From the NCBI RefSeq assembly GCF_013032455.1, contig NZ_WQCF01000001.1:558001-622000 (forward strand): 64,000 nt of DNA, written 5' to 3'. Of the stretch, positions 34,927 through 42,708 are shown piece by piece. Position 1 is the stretch's first letter. Each line of letters starts with the position of its first letter. Source of the stretch: Ruegeria atlantica. GTDB lineage: Bacteria > Pseudomonadota > Alphaproteobacteria > Rhodobacterales > Rhodobacteraceae. The notes below the pieces were generated by a model, which was not told the DNA's origin, searched no databases, and saw only the letters and a program-made list of their open reading frames with translations. The position numbers were made by a program, and so were the translations under genes.

Positions 34927-35841
34927 ATGACAAGGGATCGTCCGGTCTTTGGCATCATTCTGATGCTTGGTTTCTGCATCATCGCACCGCTTGGCGACGC
35001 GACGGCCAAATTGTTGGGCAAAACAACTCCCGTAGGTACACTTGTTTATGTACGCTTTGTCGTCCAGGCGCTGGTACTGGTTCCTTTGGTTGTTCTAAGC
35101 GGTCGCACTTTGCGCATGCGGGGCCGAATTCTCAGGCTGGCTTTCATCCGCACCGTTCTTCATATCATCGGCATCTCAGCCATGTTCAGCGCGTTGCTTT
35201 TCCTGCCGCTGGCCGACGCGGTCGCCATTGCCTTTGTGATGCCGTTCATCATGCTTTTGCTGGGTCAATATGTCCTGGGTGAAGAGGTCGGATTACGCCG
35301 TTTACTTGCCTGTATTGTGGGCTTCGTTGGTACCCTTCTTGTTATCCAGCCCAGCTTTGCCGAGGTAGGCGCCGCGGCTCTTCTGCCGCTCGTCGTGGCG
35401 CTGGTCTTTTCACTGTTCATGCTGGTGACACGTCGCATCGCCAAAGAGGTCGATCCAATTGCTCTGCAGGCTGTTTCAGGCCTAATGGCCACGACCCTTC
35501 TAGTGCTGTTCCTACTGGCTGGAACCTTCGGTGGCGTGGACGCCGCTTCGCTGGCCCTACCACATCCAGACAGCCATTTCCTGTTGATCGGTATCGGGCT
35601 TCTGGGAACTGTCGCACATCTGTTTATGACCTGGTCATTGCGCTATGCCCCCTCTGCGACACTAGCTCCGATGCAATATTTGGAGATCCCTGTGGCCACT
35701 TTGTTCGGCTGGATCATATTTCACGACCTGCCAGACGGCATCGCGGCTATCGGCATCGCAATTACCATCGCTGCGGGCCTTTACGTCATTCTTCGCGAGC
35801 GGGCCAGCGCCCGGTCTTCCCCGACAGAAACGCCTGCATGA
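34927..35841 (+). CDS. EamA/DMT-superfamily transporter
   Basis: 304-residue permease with two five-helix EamA halves. Typical motifs include FSALLFLPLADAVAIAFVMP and LGEEVGLRRLLACIVGFVG in the first half and YAPSATLAPMQYLEIPVATL in the second, the pattern of the RhtA/S-adenosylmethionine-like DMT group. Substrate unknown. Its last 56 bp overlap the 3' end of the convergent thiN gene, so transcripts of the two genes would be antisense at their ends. Confidence 0.87.
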   Translation: MTRDRPVFGIILMLGFCIIAPLGDATAKLLGKTTPVGTLVYVRFVVQALVLVPLVVLSGRTLRMRGRILRLAFIRTVLHIIGISAMFSALLFLPLADAVAIAFVMPFIMLLLGQYVLGEEVGLRRLLACIVGFVGTLLVIQPSFAEVGAAALLPLVVALVFSLFMLVTRRIAKEVDPIALQAVSGLMATTLLVLFLLAGTFGGVDAASLALPHPDSHFLLIGIGLLGTVAHLFMTWSLRYAPSATLAPMQYLEIPVATLFGWIIFHDLPDGIAAIGIAITIAAGLYVILRERASARSSPTETPA

Positions 35842-36514
35842 CCCGATCCAATGCCGCTCGCGGCACCATCACCAGTAGGCCCGGCCCATCCACTGTAAGC
35901 TCCACCTCTGACAGTGCACGATTGGATGTCCCAACGCGACCGTTCGGCTCTAGTACCAGATCGTCGATCGACCATTCCAATCCTCGGCTGCGACCTGTTA
36001 CGCGCTGGAACGGGAATAACGAGACCACGTCACCGGGCGTCAGCCCGAGCGTTATCCCGGGCGGCGCATGAAACACGACTTCGTGTTCTCCCAGCAGCAG
36101 GCAGGGGCGGTCTCGTAATCGAACCAATGCATTGAGCACCGCAAGCTGATGATCCAGCCGTCCCCCCAGAAATCCAACACCCAGCACCAAGGGTGTCTCG
36201 ACGTTACGAAGTGCCTTGTCAAAATCCGTGCTGTCCTGTTCGCGGATCGGGAACAATCGGTCTTCTGGAATCCGCTCACGATAGCTGCTGTCCAGCGAAT
36301 CAAAGTCACCGATCACCGCATCCGGCATACGCCCCGAATCCATCAGCGGAATCGCCCCACCATCTGCGGCCACGACCTTGCTGACGTTGATTAGCGTCAT
36401 ATTTAGATCATCAGGACCGATTCGACCGCCACCGACCAACGCGATTGGCCTTTCAGAACGCACAATTGCTGTACTTTTCGACGATTGATCAATTTTTCCC
36501 GCTTTTGGACACAT
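35786..36514 (-). CDS. thiN: Thiamine diphosphokinase
   Basis: Transfers pyrophosphate from ATP to thiamine, giving ThDP directly. 242 residues; the catalytic GDFDSLDSS and STDFDKAL motifs are intact, followed by FLGGRLDHQLAVLNAL, all diagnostic of TPK. ATG at 36514 used, with a GTG three codons upstream as alternative; no clear Shine-Dalgarno for either. The 3' end overlaps the convergent EamA gene by 56 bp. Supplies cofactor to enzymes such as the ThDP protein at 7.7 kb. Confidence 0.93.
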   Translation of the reverse strand: MCPKAGKIDQSSKSTAIVRSERPIALVGGGRIGPDDLNMTLINVSKVVAADGGAIPLMDSGRMPDAVIGDFDSLDSSYRERIPEDRLFPIREQDSTDFDKALRNVETPLVLGVGFLGGRLDHQLAVLNALVRLRDRPCLLLGEHEVVFHAPPGITLGLTPGDVVSLFPFQRVTGRSRGLEWSIDDLVLEPNGRVGTSNRALSEVELTVDGPGLLVMVPRAALDRVMQAFLSGKTGRWPAREE

Positions 36515-36551
36515 TGAGACCACAAAATGATAAGTTGATGCAGAGAGTTTC

Positions 36552-36588
36552 GAGCCACAGGTGTACCTATCGCAGTGTTAGGTGGCTC
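36552..36588 (+). promoter_or_regulatory. Nested hairpin upstream of the acidic protein gene
   Basis: GAGCCAC (36552-36558) pairs with GTGGCTC (36582-36588) and encloses a smaller AGGT-GT-ACCT palindrome. It ends 27 nt before the start of the downstream gene and probably lies in its leader or promoter. Confidence 0.4.
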
Positions 36589-36615
36589 ATGTAGTTTGTA
36601 GAGGACGTGCGTCTG

Positions 36616-38226
36616 ATGGTACAGAATAACAAGGTATTGACCGTTTCTTACGGGACCTTCTCATGCACATTGGAAGGCTTTGACGATTCCTTCGAGACGA
36701 TGAAGGCGATCGCCGAGTACTTTCGTGACCTCGCCGCTGATGATCGCTACTTTGGTTCCGAGCCTCCGCAACCCGACACAGAGATGCTCACGCGTATCGC
36801 GCAACGGGATGTTTCGCGCAGGGTTGAAGCCAGCCGGAATGAGGCTGGATTGCTGATCCGATCCACAGAACAGGCCGCAGCGCAGTCGCACCCAACCACA
36901 AGCGCACCACAGCCGAGCGTCGTCGACACGCCTCCTACCCCGCCCTCTGCTCAAGCGTTTTTTGCCGAGGCGGAACCCGTCGAAGATGCAGCAGCACCTG
37001 CGGCTGACAGCATAGCCGCCAAATTGCAGCGTATCCGGGCCGTTGTCTCTCACTCCGATGAAAATTCGGTCATCTACACAGAAGATGAAGATACGTCTCT
37101 TATGAAAAGCGCCGGACCTTCTGATGCCGTCGCTGCAGCCTTTGCTGCTGGCACATTGGATCCAGCAGATTTGGACGATGCCACCGCCGAGCCCAGTCCG
37201 CTTGTTGAAGCGCCAAATGTAACCGAGGAACCGGTCGAACCCGAAACAGAGTTCACTGCCGAAGTAGAAGAAACAGAGCTGTCGGAACTGGAAAACGAAC
37301 CAGAGGCACTGGCAACAGACTCTTCAGAGGTTACCGACGAGGAACAGCCAGAAGACGAATCCACCCTGACGGGCGCCTGGTTCACGGATTTCGATGAAGA
37401 TGAGGAAGACGCCAATATCCTCAGCGACGCCGAGCCTGACAATGACGTCGTTGCGGAGTCTGAAGATAACGTTCTTACCGAAGATGATGAGGTTGATCTG
37501 CTGGAAGAGATTGCCAGCGTGGAAACCATTTTGGCAAACCGCGCAGCCAAGGCGGATGCTGAGAAACTGGATATGGATCAAGATGTTTCGCGCCTGATGG
37601 ACAAGGCCAGCGAGCGTCTGAACGACCCGAGCACCAGCGACCAGCGCGAAGCTTACACACACTTGCGTGCAGCCGTAGCTGCGACCGAAGCCGAACGCCA
37701 TGTTGCAGCGGTCACGCAGGAGGACAACAACGAAGGGGACTACCGCGAAGATATGTCCTCAGTCGTCAGCCCCCGCCGTCCGGAAACCGAAGTGACCACC
37801 GCGCGTCCTAGCAGCGACGCTAACGCGCCGCTGAAACTGGTGGCGGAACAACGTATCGACAATCGGGCCACTGAAGATACAGGACCGATTAGCCCCCGCC
37901 GCGTGAAGACCAGTTCCGCAGATGGCTCTACCGAAGAAGGCGGCTTTGCCCTGTTCGCCCAAGAGCAGGGCGCGCAATCCCTGCCTGACTTGCTTGAGGC
38001 GGCCGCGTCATATCTGTCTTTCATCGAGGGCCAGGAACAGTTCTCGCGCCCGCAGTTGATGAACAAGGTTCGCTCACTCAAGCAGGACGACTTCAACCGA
38101 GAGGAAAGCCTGCGTTCATTCGGCCAACTATTGCGAGACGGCAAGATTGAAAAAGCGGGAGGTGGACGTTTCTCGGCCTCGACCCAGATTGGCTTCCGCC
38201 CGGATGATGAGCGGGCTGCAGGTTAA
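36616..38226 (+). CDS. Long acidic, mostly disordered protein with conserved ends
   Basis: 536 residues. N-terminal module (about 1-70) VSYGTFSCTLEGFDDSFETM with a helix, then roughly 330 residues very rich in Glu, Asp, Thr, Pro and Ala without globular character, and a C-terminal module (about 445-530; SYLSFIEGQEQFSRPQLM, then SFGQLLRDGKIEKAGGGRF) that resembles a winged-helix fold. I recall near relatives in roseobacters labelled as chemotaxis protein CheA, but no HPt, histidine-kinase or CheW domain is visible, so I reject that name. ATG preferred over an upstream GTG that is too close to the GAGG Shine-Dalgarno. Role unknown. Confidence 0.8.
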   Translation: MVQNNKVLTVSYGTFSCTLEGFDDSFETMKAIAEYFRDLAADDRYFGSEPPQPDTEMLTRIAQRDVSRRVEASRNEAGLLIRSTEQAAAQSHPTTSAPQPSVVDTPPTPPSAQAFFAEAEPVEDAAAPAADSIAAKLQRIRAVVSHSDENSVIYTEDEDTSLMKSAGPSDAVAAAFAAGTLDPADLDDATAEPSPLVEAPNVTEEPVEPETEFTAEVEETELSELENEPEALATDSSEVTDEEQPEDESTLTGAWFTDFDEDEEDANILSDAEPDNDVVAESEDNVLTEDDEVDLLEEIASVETILANRAAKADAEKLDMDQDVSRLMDKASERLNDPSTSDQREAYTHLRAAVAATEAERHVAAVTQEDNNEGDYREDMSSVVSPRRPETEVTTARPSSDANAPLKLVAEQRIDNRATEDTGPISPRRVKTSSADGSTEEGGFALFAQEQGAQSLPDLLEAAASYLSFIEGQEQFSRPQLMNKVRSLKQDDFNREESLRSFGQLLRDGKIEKAGGGRFSASTQIGFRPDDERAAG

Positions 38227-38656
38227 CCGCCAAGCATCTCGAATGATGATGGGGCAGAGGTAATTCTGACCCATTTTGGTTGAACAAAACCTTTCACGCC
38301 TTTGTTTGCAGGTCGGAATCCCACACCACATTGAGCTGCTATGCACAAATGCGCCTATCTCGGGCATTTAGTATTGTTCATGCCCAGTTCATTCAAACGG
38401 GGACGACCCCAGATTGAATTTCCAGCACGCTTTAGAGTTTACGACTGACTGAAATTAACAAACCAATTCACGACCTAGATACAGACGTTCTGACGTCTCC
38501 GTTCGGGCTCATAACTCGGCACCAACGTGTAGACTTTGGGTGAGTATCCCGTATCAGCCTACGCGATACTCAGTTGGCTCATGTCAGACACGCGCATAGG
38601 TCCCGCCAATAACGCATTGCGGTTCTGATTTGGTCGCTATCGGAAAACGACCAACT
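38227..38656. other. 430-bp AT-richer intergenic region with hairpins
   Basis: No convincing gene. It contains AGACG-TTCTGA-CGTCT near 38491 and a larger stem TGAGTATC (38541-38548) / GATACTCA (38565-38572), extended by an outer CCAAC/GTTGG pair. A CAU-containing stretch at 38501-38519 recalls the initiator tRNA anticodon arm but nothing around it folds as tRNA. Base composition is lower in GC than the flanks. Confidence 0.4.
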
Positions 38657-38899
38657 TCAGTCAGATGACTGATCCGGGTCTTCTTTGCCAACACCTTTGA
38701 AAACGAACTTGAAGGGCAGTGCCCACAAGATGCCCAGCGCAACATAGACCAAAAGTTCCAGCCAAATCGGCGGGCGGTCAAGCCAGTTCACGACAGTCAC
38801 CACCGCCACGATATAGACGGGCAGCCCAATCAGCAGAAGCACCAGCGACCATCGCCGCCGGGCTTTATAGCTGAGGCCGGGTTTGCCTTCGCCGCTCAT
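38657..38899 (-). CDS. DUF2842 family small membrane protein
   Basis: 80 residues with two transmembrane helices (about 17-38 and 45-65) and the family stretch SYKARRRWSLVLLLIGLPVY. Unknown function; conserved in alphaproteobacteria. Its ATG shares one base with the purA stop (TGATG), so it is translated with purA. The C-terminal tail is charged and cytosolic. Confidence 0.87.
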   Translation of the reverse strand: MSGEGKPGLSYKARRRWSLVLLLIGLPVYIVAVVTVVNWLDRPPIWLELLVYVALGILWALPFKFVFKGVGKEDPDQSSD

Positions 38900-40194
38900 C
38901 AGTCGGCAAACGGGTCGGTCACCAAAATGGTGTCTTCCCGCTCCGGGCTGGTGGACAGAAGGGCAACGGGGCACTCAATCAGTTCTTCAACGCGGCGCAC
39001 ATATTTGATCGCGTTTGCAGGCAGATCAGCCCAGCTGCGCGCGCCTTCTGTGGATTCGCTCCAACCGGGCATTTCTTCGTAGATTGGCGTACACCGGGCC
39101 TGCTGATCGGCAGCGGTGGGCAGATAGTCCAGACGTTCACCGTCCAGCTCATAGCCGACACAGATCTTCAGCGTCTCGAACCCGTCCAGAACGTCCAGCT
39201 TGGTCAGTGAGATGCCGTTCACGCCACTGGTGGCGCAGGTTTGACGCACCAGACACGCATCGAACCAGCCACAGCGGCGCTTGCGCCCGGTTGTGGTCCC
39301 GAATTCATGCCCACGCTCTCCAAGGCGCTGACCGTCCGCATCGTCCAGCTCGGTCGGGAATGGCCCCTCACCCACACGTGTTGTGTAGGCTTTGACGATG
39401 CCTAGAACAAAGTCGATCGACCCCGGACCGATGCCCACGCCCGTTGCTGCCTGACCGGCGATCACGTTGGACGAGGTCACAAAAGGATAGGTGCCGAAAT
39501 CGATATCCAGCAGCGCGCCCTGCGCCCCTTCGAACAGGATGCGTTTGCCCGCCTTGCGCTTTTCATTCAGCACTTTCCAGACAGGTGCGGCGAAGGGCAG
39601 GATTTCCGATGCGATCTCTTTCAGTTGCGCAATCAGCGCGTCCCGATCCACAGGTTCGATCCCCAAACCCTTGCGCAGCGGGTCATGGTGCTGCAGTGCA
39701 CGGTCCACACGCGCCTCAAGCGTCGCCTCATCGGCCAGATCGGCAACACGCACAGACCGGCGGCCAACCTTGTCTTCGTAAGCCGGGCCAATGCCGCGGC
39801 CGGTGGTTCCGATTTTGGTGCCTTTGCTGGCAGCCTCTTCGCGCGCACGGTCAAGTTCGCCATGGATCGGCAGGATCAGCGGCGTGTTCTCGGCGATCAT
39901 CAGGGTTTCGGGCGAAATATCGACGCCCTGCGCGCGGATGGTTCCGATTTCCTTGATCAGGTGCCACGGGTCCAGCACGACACCATTACCAATGACACTC
40001 AGTTTACCACCGCGCACAACGCCCGAAGGCAACGCGTGCAGTTTGTAGACCTCGCCATCGATCACCAGCGTATGACCAGCGTTATGCCCGCCCTGAAAGC
40101 GCGCGATCACGTCTGCCCGCTCGCTGAGCCAGTCGACGATCTTGCCTTTTCCCTCGTCGCCCCACTGGGCGCCGACAACAACCACGTTGGCCAT
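38899..40194 (-). CDS. purA: Adenylosuccinate synthetase
   Basis: GTP-driven conversion of IMP and aspartate to adenylosuccinate, first committed step to AMP. 431 residues from [18 protein letters not shown], containing the GTP-binding P-loop [10 protein letters not shown] with catalytic Asp13, [10 protein letters not shown] with catalytic His41, and [14 protein letters not shown] 33-codon upstream in-frame extension is not conserved sequence and is discarded. Second purine gene in the window after purD. Confidence 0.97.
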   Translation of the reverse strand: MANVVVVGAQWGDEGKGKIVDWLSERADVIARFQGGHNAGHTLVIDGEVYKLHALPSGVVRGGKLSVIGNGVVLDPWHLIKEIGTIRAQGVDISPETLMIAENTPLILPIHGELDRAREEAASKGTKIGTTGRGIGPAYEDKVGRRSVRVADLADEATLEARVDRALQHHDPLRKGLGIEPVDRDALIAQLKEIASEILPFAAPVWKVLNEKRKAGKRILFEGAQGALLDIDFGTYPFVTSSNVIAGQAATGVGIGPGSIDFVLGIVKAYTTRVGEGPFPTELDDADGQRLGERGHEFGTTTGRKRRCGWFDACLVRQTCATSGVNGISLTKLDVLDGFETLKICVGYELDGERLDYLPTAADQQARCTPIYEEMPGWSESTEGARSWADLPANAIKYVRRVEELIECPVALLSTSPEREDTILVTDPFAD

Positions 40195-40300
40195 ATCCGG
40201 TCCTTTTTGCGCTGAATTACCAAACTCGGCTCGTATAACGAGGACAACGCGGCAGGGAAACCGGTAATTCGCCGCAGAATAGAACGGCGCCAAGCGCGGT

Positions 40301-40377
40301 GCCTCCGGCGGAGATATTTGGGGCCAGATGGAGAATGGATCCCTGCTTCATCTGGCTGTAAATATCTCGGAGGAGGC
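40301..40377. repeat. 77-bp inverted-repeat element of a dispersed family
   Basis: Three nested arms: GCCTCC/GGAGGC, GAGATATTT/AAATATCTC (40311-40319 and 40360-40368) and GCCAGATG/CATCTGGC (40323-40330 and 40349-40356). Each half is a copy of the unit seen at 23256-23275. A GGGGC-AGA-GCCCC hairpin with TTTT follows at 40395-40411, as at the first site. Confidence 0.75.
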
Positions 40378-40411
40378 GCCCGGAACGGGCGGCGGGGGCA
40401 GAGCCCCTTTT

Positions 40412-40747
40412 CTAGCTCTGTCTCAAATGCACCGGCTGCCCATGAGGTGTGGTCAGATAGGCCTCTTCCCAGGCCAGATGCAGGTTTCGCACGTCATTCG
40501 GAAAGGCTGCGCCCTGCTCCGCCAACAATTCCTCAAGCGTTTCCAGCCAAGCCTGGAAATAGTCGTCGCCCCCATCCAATTCTCGCGCAAGACCGTTACG
40601 TTTAAGAGTTACCGAAAAGCGAGTCGCCCAATCAGACCAGTCAAACCGCCCTGCCTCGTTCAAGGCAACAGTTACGGCAAAAACTTGCGCGTGCCAGGGT
40701 TCGGCAAAAACCGGCTCGGGTGCTGTATGCGTGGTGCAGCCACTCAT
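40412..40747 (-). CDS. Nitrile hydratase accessory protein
   Basis: 111-residue protein of the nitrile hydratase activator/accessory family, related in fold to the N-terminal part of the beta subunit (FAEPWHAQVFAVTVALNEAG parallels [18 protein letters not shown] of NthB). Such proteins help load the metal or exchange the alpha subunit. It overlaps the nthB stop by 4 bp and ends the operon. An N-terminal cysteine (MSGCTTH) is not obviously functional. Confidence 0.88.
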   Translation of the reverse strand: MSGCTTHTAPEPVFAEPWHAQVFAVTVALNEAGRFDWSDWATRFSVTLKRNGLARELDGGDDYFQAWLETLEELLAEQGAAFPNDVRNLHLAWEEAYLTTPHGQPVHLRQS

Positions 40748-41421
40748 GCGGGCTCCAGATAACTTTGCCAGAGATCCAACACCACTTCGTCACCGGGGTG
40801 TTCTGGGTTTGGCCAAAGCTCGGAGGCCGCAAAAACCACAGCGTAAAGCGGTTCTGGAGCCTCACCCAGACCGTGTGCGTTGGAATCGGGCAGGACATGC
40901 GTACCGTGCAGCCTCACGACCTTTCCGGTCGCACCAGAAGCGTAAAGCGGTAGGCGCGTATGGCCACCATCAACCAGTCGGTTGGCTGCCGGACGCACCG
41001 TACGCACCTGTTGCCCGGCCACAAACTGCGCTGCAATGCTTGTGGGGCGGTCCGCAGGGCCTCCCTTGGACAGTGCTGCAGCGACATCCTCGGCCTTTAA
41101 GGCGCGTATCGCCAAGGGGTGCTTTGCGGAATCTCCGCTGCCACGCAGATCATCCGGAGTAAGCACACCTTTTTCGATCAGAAGATTAGTTAGCCCTGCG
41201 ATCCATTTCTCATAGTAGGAAAAACGGCTGTAGTCTTTCGGCAACAAACATTCACGCGCATGGCGCTTGATATCAATGTTCCACTGTCCCAGAAAATCTG
41301 ACGCCACTGTTACCGCCAAGGCGCGGCCGTGCCACTCTTCCGAAAACACCGGGCCGTTTTCGCTTTCGGGGATAACTGGCCCATCGCCAAACCGGCCCCC
41401 CATATCATGAACCCGAGTCAT
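40744..41421 (-). CDS. nthB: Nitrile hydratase subunit beta
   Basis: Structural beta subunit of nitrile hydratase; 225 residues. Starts [16 protein letters not shown], the standard beta N-terminus, with helical middle ([18 protein letters not shown]) and a beta-barrel C-terminal domain ([16 protein letters not shown]) that packs on the alpha subunit and lines the active site. It overlaps nthA and the accessory gene by 4 bp each. Order alpha-beta-accessory is typical of cobalt enzymes found in Rhodobacterales. Confidence 0.93.
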   Translation of the reverse strand: MTRVHDMGGRFGDGPVIPESENGPVFSEEWHGRALAVTVASDFLGQWNIDIKRHARECLLPKDYSRFSYYEKWIAGLTNLLIEKGVLTPDDLRGSGDSAKHPLAIRALKAEDVAAALSKGGPADRPTSIAAQFVAGQQVRTVRPAANRLVDGGHTRLPLYASGATGKVVRLHGTHVLPDSNAHGLGEAPEPLYAVVFAASELWPNPEHPGDEVVLDLWQSYLEPA

Positions 41422-42050
41422 GCTGGCACCGTTGGCAGACCTGTACCAATCATGCTGTCGCGGGTCACCAAAGCGGCCAACTCCTCTTCATTCATCCCGT
41501 CTGTCCCAACGGGACGCATGGGAAGGATCAGGTAGCGAATCTCAGCCGTCGAATCCCACACACGCACCGACGTTTCGCTTGGTAAGGTCACACCAAACTC
41601 GGCCAGTACCTTGCGCGGCTCGCGCACTGCGCGGGCGCGATAGGCATCGGATTTGTACCAGCCCGGCGGGATGCCCAGCAGAGGCCAAGGGTAGCAACTG
41701 CACAAGGTACAGACGACCATATTATGTTGTTGGGGCGTGTTTTCGACCACCACCATATGTTCGCCCTGTCGACCATAGTACCCGAGGTCGGCGACAACCA
41801 GCGTCGCATCTTTCAACAGCGCGGCCTTGAAGTCTGGATCGATCCAGGCTTTCGCGACAACGCGCGCGCCATTCTGCGGACCGATCTTGTTCTGATAGGT
41901 ATCGATGATCTCATCCAGCGCTGCCGGATCAATCAGCCCTTTGCGGGTCAGAATCGTTTCCAGCGCTTTAACGCGTAGCGCGGGTTCCGGCGGCAACAGG
42001 GCGTGCGGGTGGTCGGGATCGTCATGAGGCATGGCCGCAGCCTGCGTCAC
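41418..42050 (-). CDS. nthA: Nitrile hydratase subunit alpha, cobalt type
   Basis: Metal-carrying alpha subunit; converts nitriles to amides. 210 residues with the metal claw [10 protein letters not shown]: Cys114, Cys117, Ser118 and Cys119, two of which are normally oxidised to sulphinic and sulphenic acids. Threonine at 115 is the usual mark of cobalt enzymes (serine in iron enzymes). First gene of a three-gene, 4-bp-overlapping operon. No amidase or nitrile importer is adjacent, so the amide product must be used by genes elsewhere. An inverted repeat lies 30 bp upstream. Confidence 0.95.
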   Translation of the reverse strand: MTQAAAMPHDDPDHPHALLPPEPALRVKALETILTRKGLIDPAALDEIIDTYQNKIGPQNGARVVAKAWIDPDFKAALLKDATLVVADLGYYGRQGEHMVVVENTPQQHNMVVCTLCSCYPWPLLGIPPGWYKSDAYRARAVREPRKVLAEFGVTLPSETSVRVWDSTAEIRYLILPMRPVGTDGMNEEELAALVTRDSMIGTGLPTVPA

Positions 42051-42079
42051 CGATTACCCACCTGTCCAGTCTCTTTGAT

Positions 42080-42096
42080 GTGATACCGCTTATCAC
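42080..42096. promoter_or_regulatory. Inverted repeat between nthA and secG
   Basis: GTGATA-CCGCT-TATCAC, perfect 6-bp arms with a 5-bp spacer, 30 bp upstream of nthA and about 87 bp upstream of secG. Suitable as an operator for a dimeric regulator of the nitrile hydratase operon; regulator unknown. Confidence 0.45.
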
Positions 42097-42182
42097 GGAA
42101 AGTGATGGCAACTCATCCCTTGCCCCCGATGGCAAACTTGCATAAGTACCTCGCGATACACGCCACGCTGTACAGGACCACC

Positions 42183-42548
42183 ATGGAAAACGTCGTTCTC
42201 ATCATCCACCTTCTCTTGGCTTTGGGCCTGATTGCCGTTGTTTTGATGCAGCGGTCCGAAGGCGGCGGCCTGGGAATGGGCGGTGGCGGCGGCGGTGCCA
42301 TGACAGGCCGCGCGGCAGCGACGGCGCTGGGCAAGGTCACATGGATTCTGGCGGCGTGTTTTATCGTCACCTCGATCACGCTGACCATTCTGGCGGCTCA
42401 GAAGTCCTCGGGCAGCTCGGTGATTGACCGTCTGGGCGTTCCGGCACCGGCTCCGGTCGAGGAAAGCACTCCGGCGGTTCCGTCGGCAAATGATCTTCTG
42501 CCTCCGGCACAGGGCGACAACGCGCCGCTGATTCCGCAAGCCGACTGA
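42183..42548 (+). CDS. secG: Preprotein translocase subunit SecG
   Basis: Small subunit of the SecYEG channel; 121 residues. Two helices (about 3-22 and 50-72) flank a Gly-rich cytosolic loop (GGGLGMGGGGGGAM), with the conserved VVLMQRSEGGGLG motif at the end of helix one. A Pro/Ala-rich C-terminal tail follows. I start at MENVVLIIHLLL; upstream in-frame ATGs give non-conserved residues. Next to pyrG, a common alphaproteobacterial arrangement. Confidence 0.94.
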   Translation: MENVVLIIHLLLALGLIAVVLMQRSEGGGLGMGGGGGGAMTGRAAATALGKVTWILAACFIVTSITLTILAAQKSSGSSVIDRLGVPAPAPVEESTPAVPSANDLLPPAQGDNAPLIPQAD

Positions 42549-42601
42549 TCCACAAAACCTAGAATTCAGAAAGAGAGCTGCAACAGCATCTTGCGGTTCT
42601 C

Positions 42602-42708
42602 TTGCGCTATTGGCGCGAATCCTTTATACGTGAAGTCCCGTGATGCAGCGGTTTTTCGGAACCGCCGGGCAGCTGATTTTGACGTCTCACGGGAGCAGCC
42701 GAACAAAC
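42602..42708 (+). promoter_or_regulatory. pyrG promoter and structured leader
   Basis: Candidate promoter TTGCGC (42602-42607) and TTATAC (42624-42629), 16-bp spacer, predicts a start at 42636-42638. The RNA would begin CCCGTGA (42637-42643), perfectly complementary to TCACGGG (42687-42693), whose end overlaps the only Shine-Dalgarno-like GGGAG. Inside is GCGGTT-TTTCGG-AACCGC (42648-42665). Resembles in logic the CTP-sensing leaders of enterobacterial pyrC. Confidence 0.5.

Noticed and set aside
36616..38226. Chemotaxis kinase CheA annotation
   Set aside because: No HPt, dimerisation, ATPase or CheW domain can be seen in the protein.
38501..38519. Stretch resembling the initiator tRNA anticodon arm
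   Set aside because: No acceptor, D or T arm can be drawn around it; at best a tiny remnant or chance.
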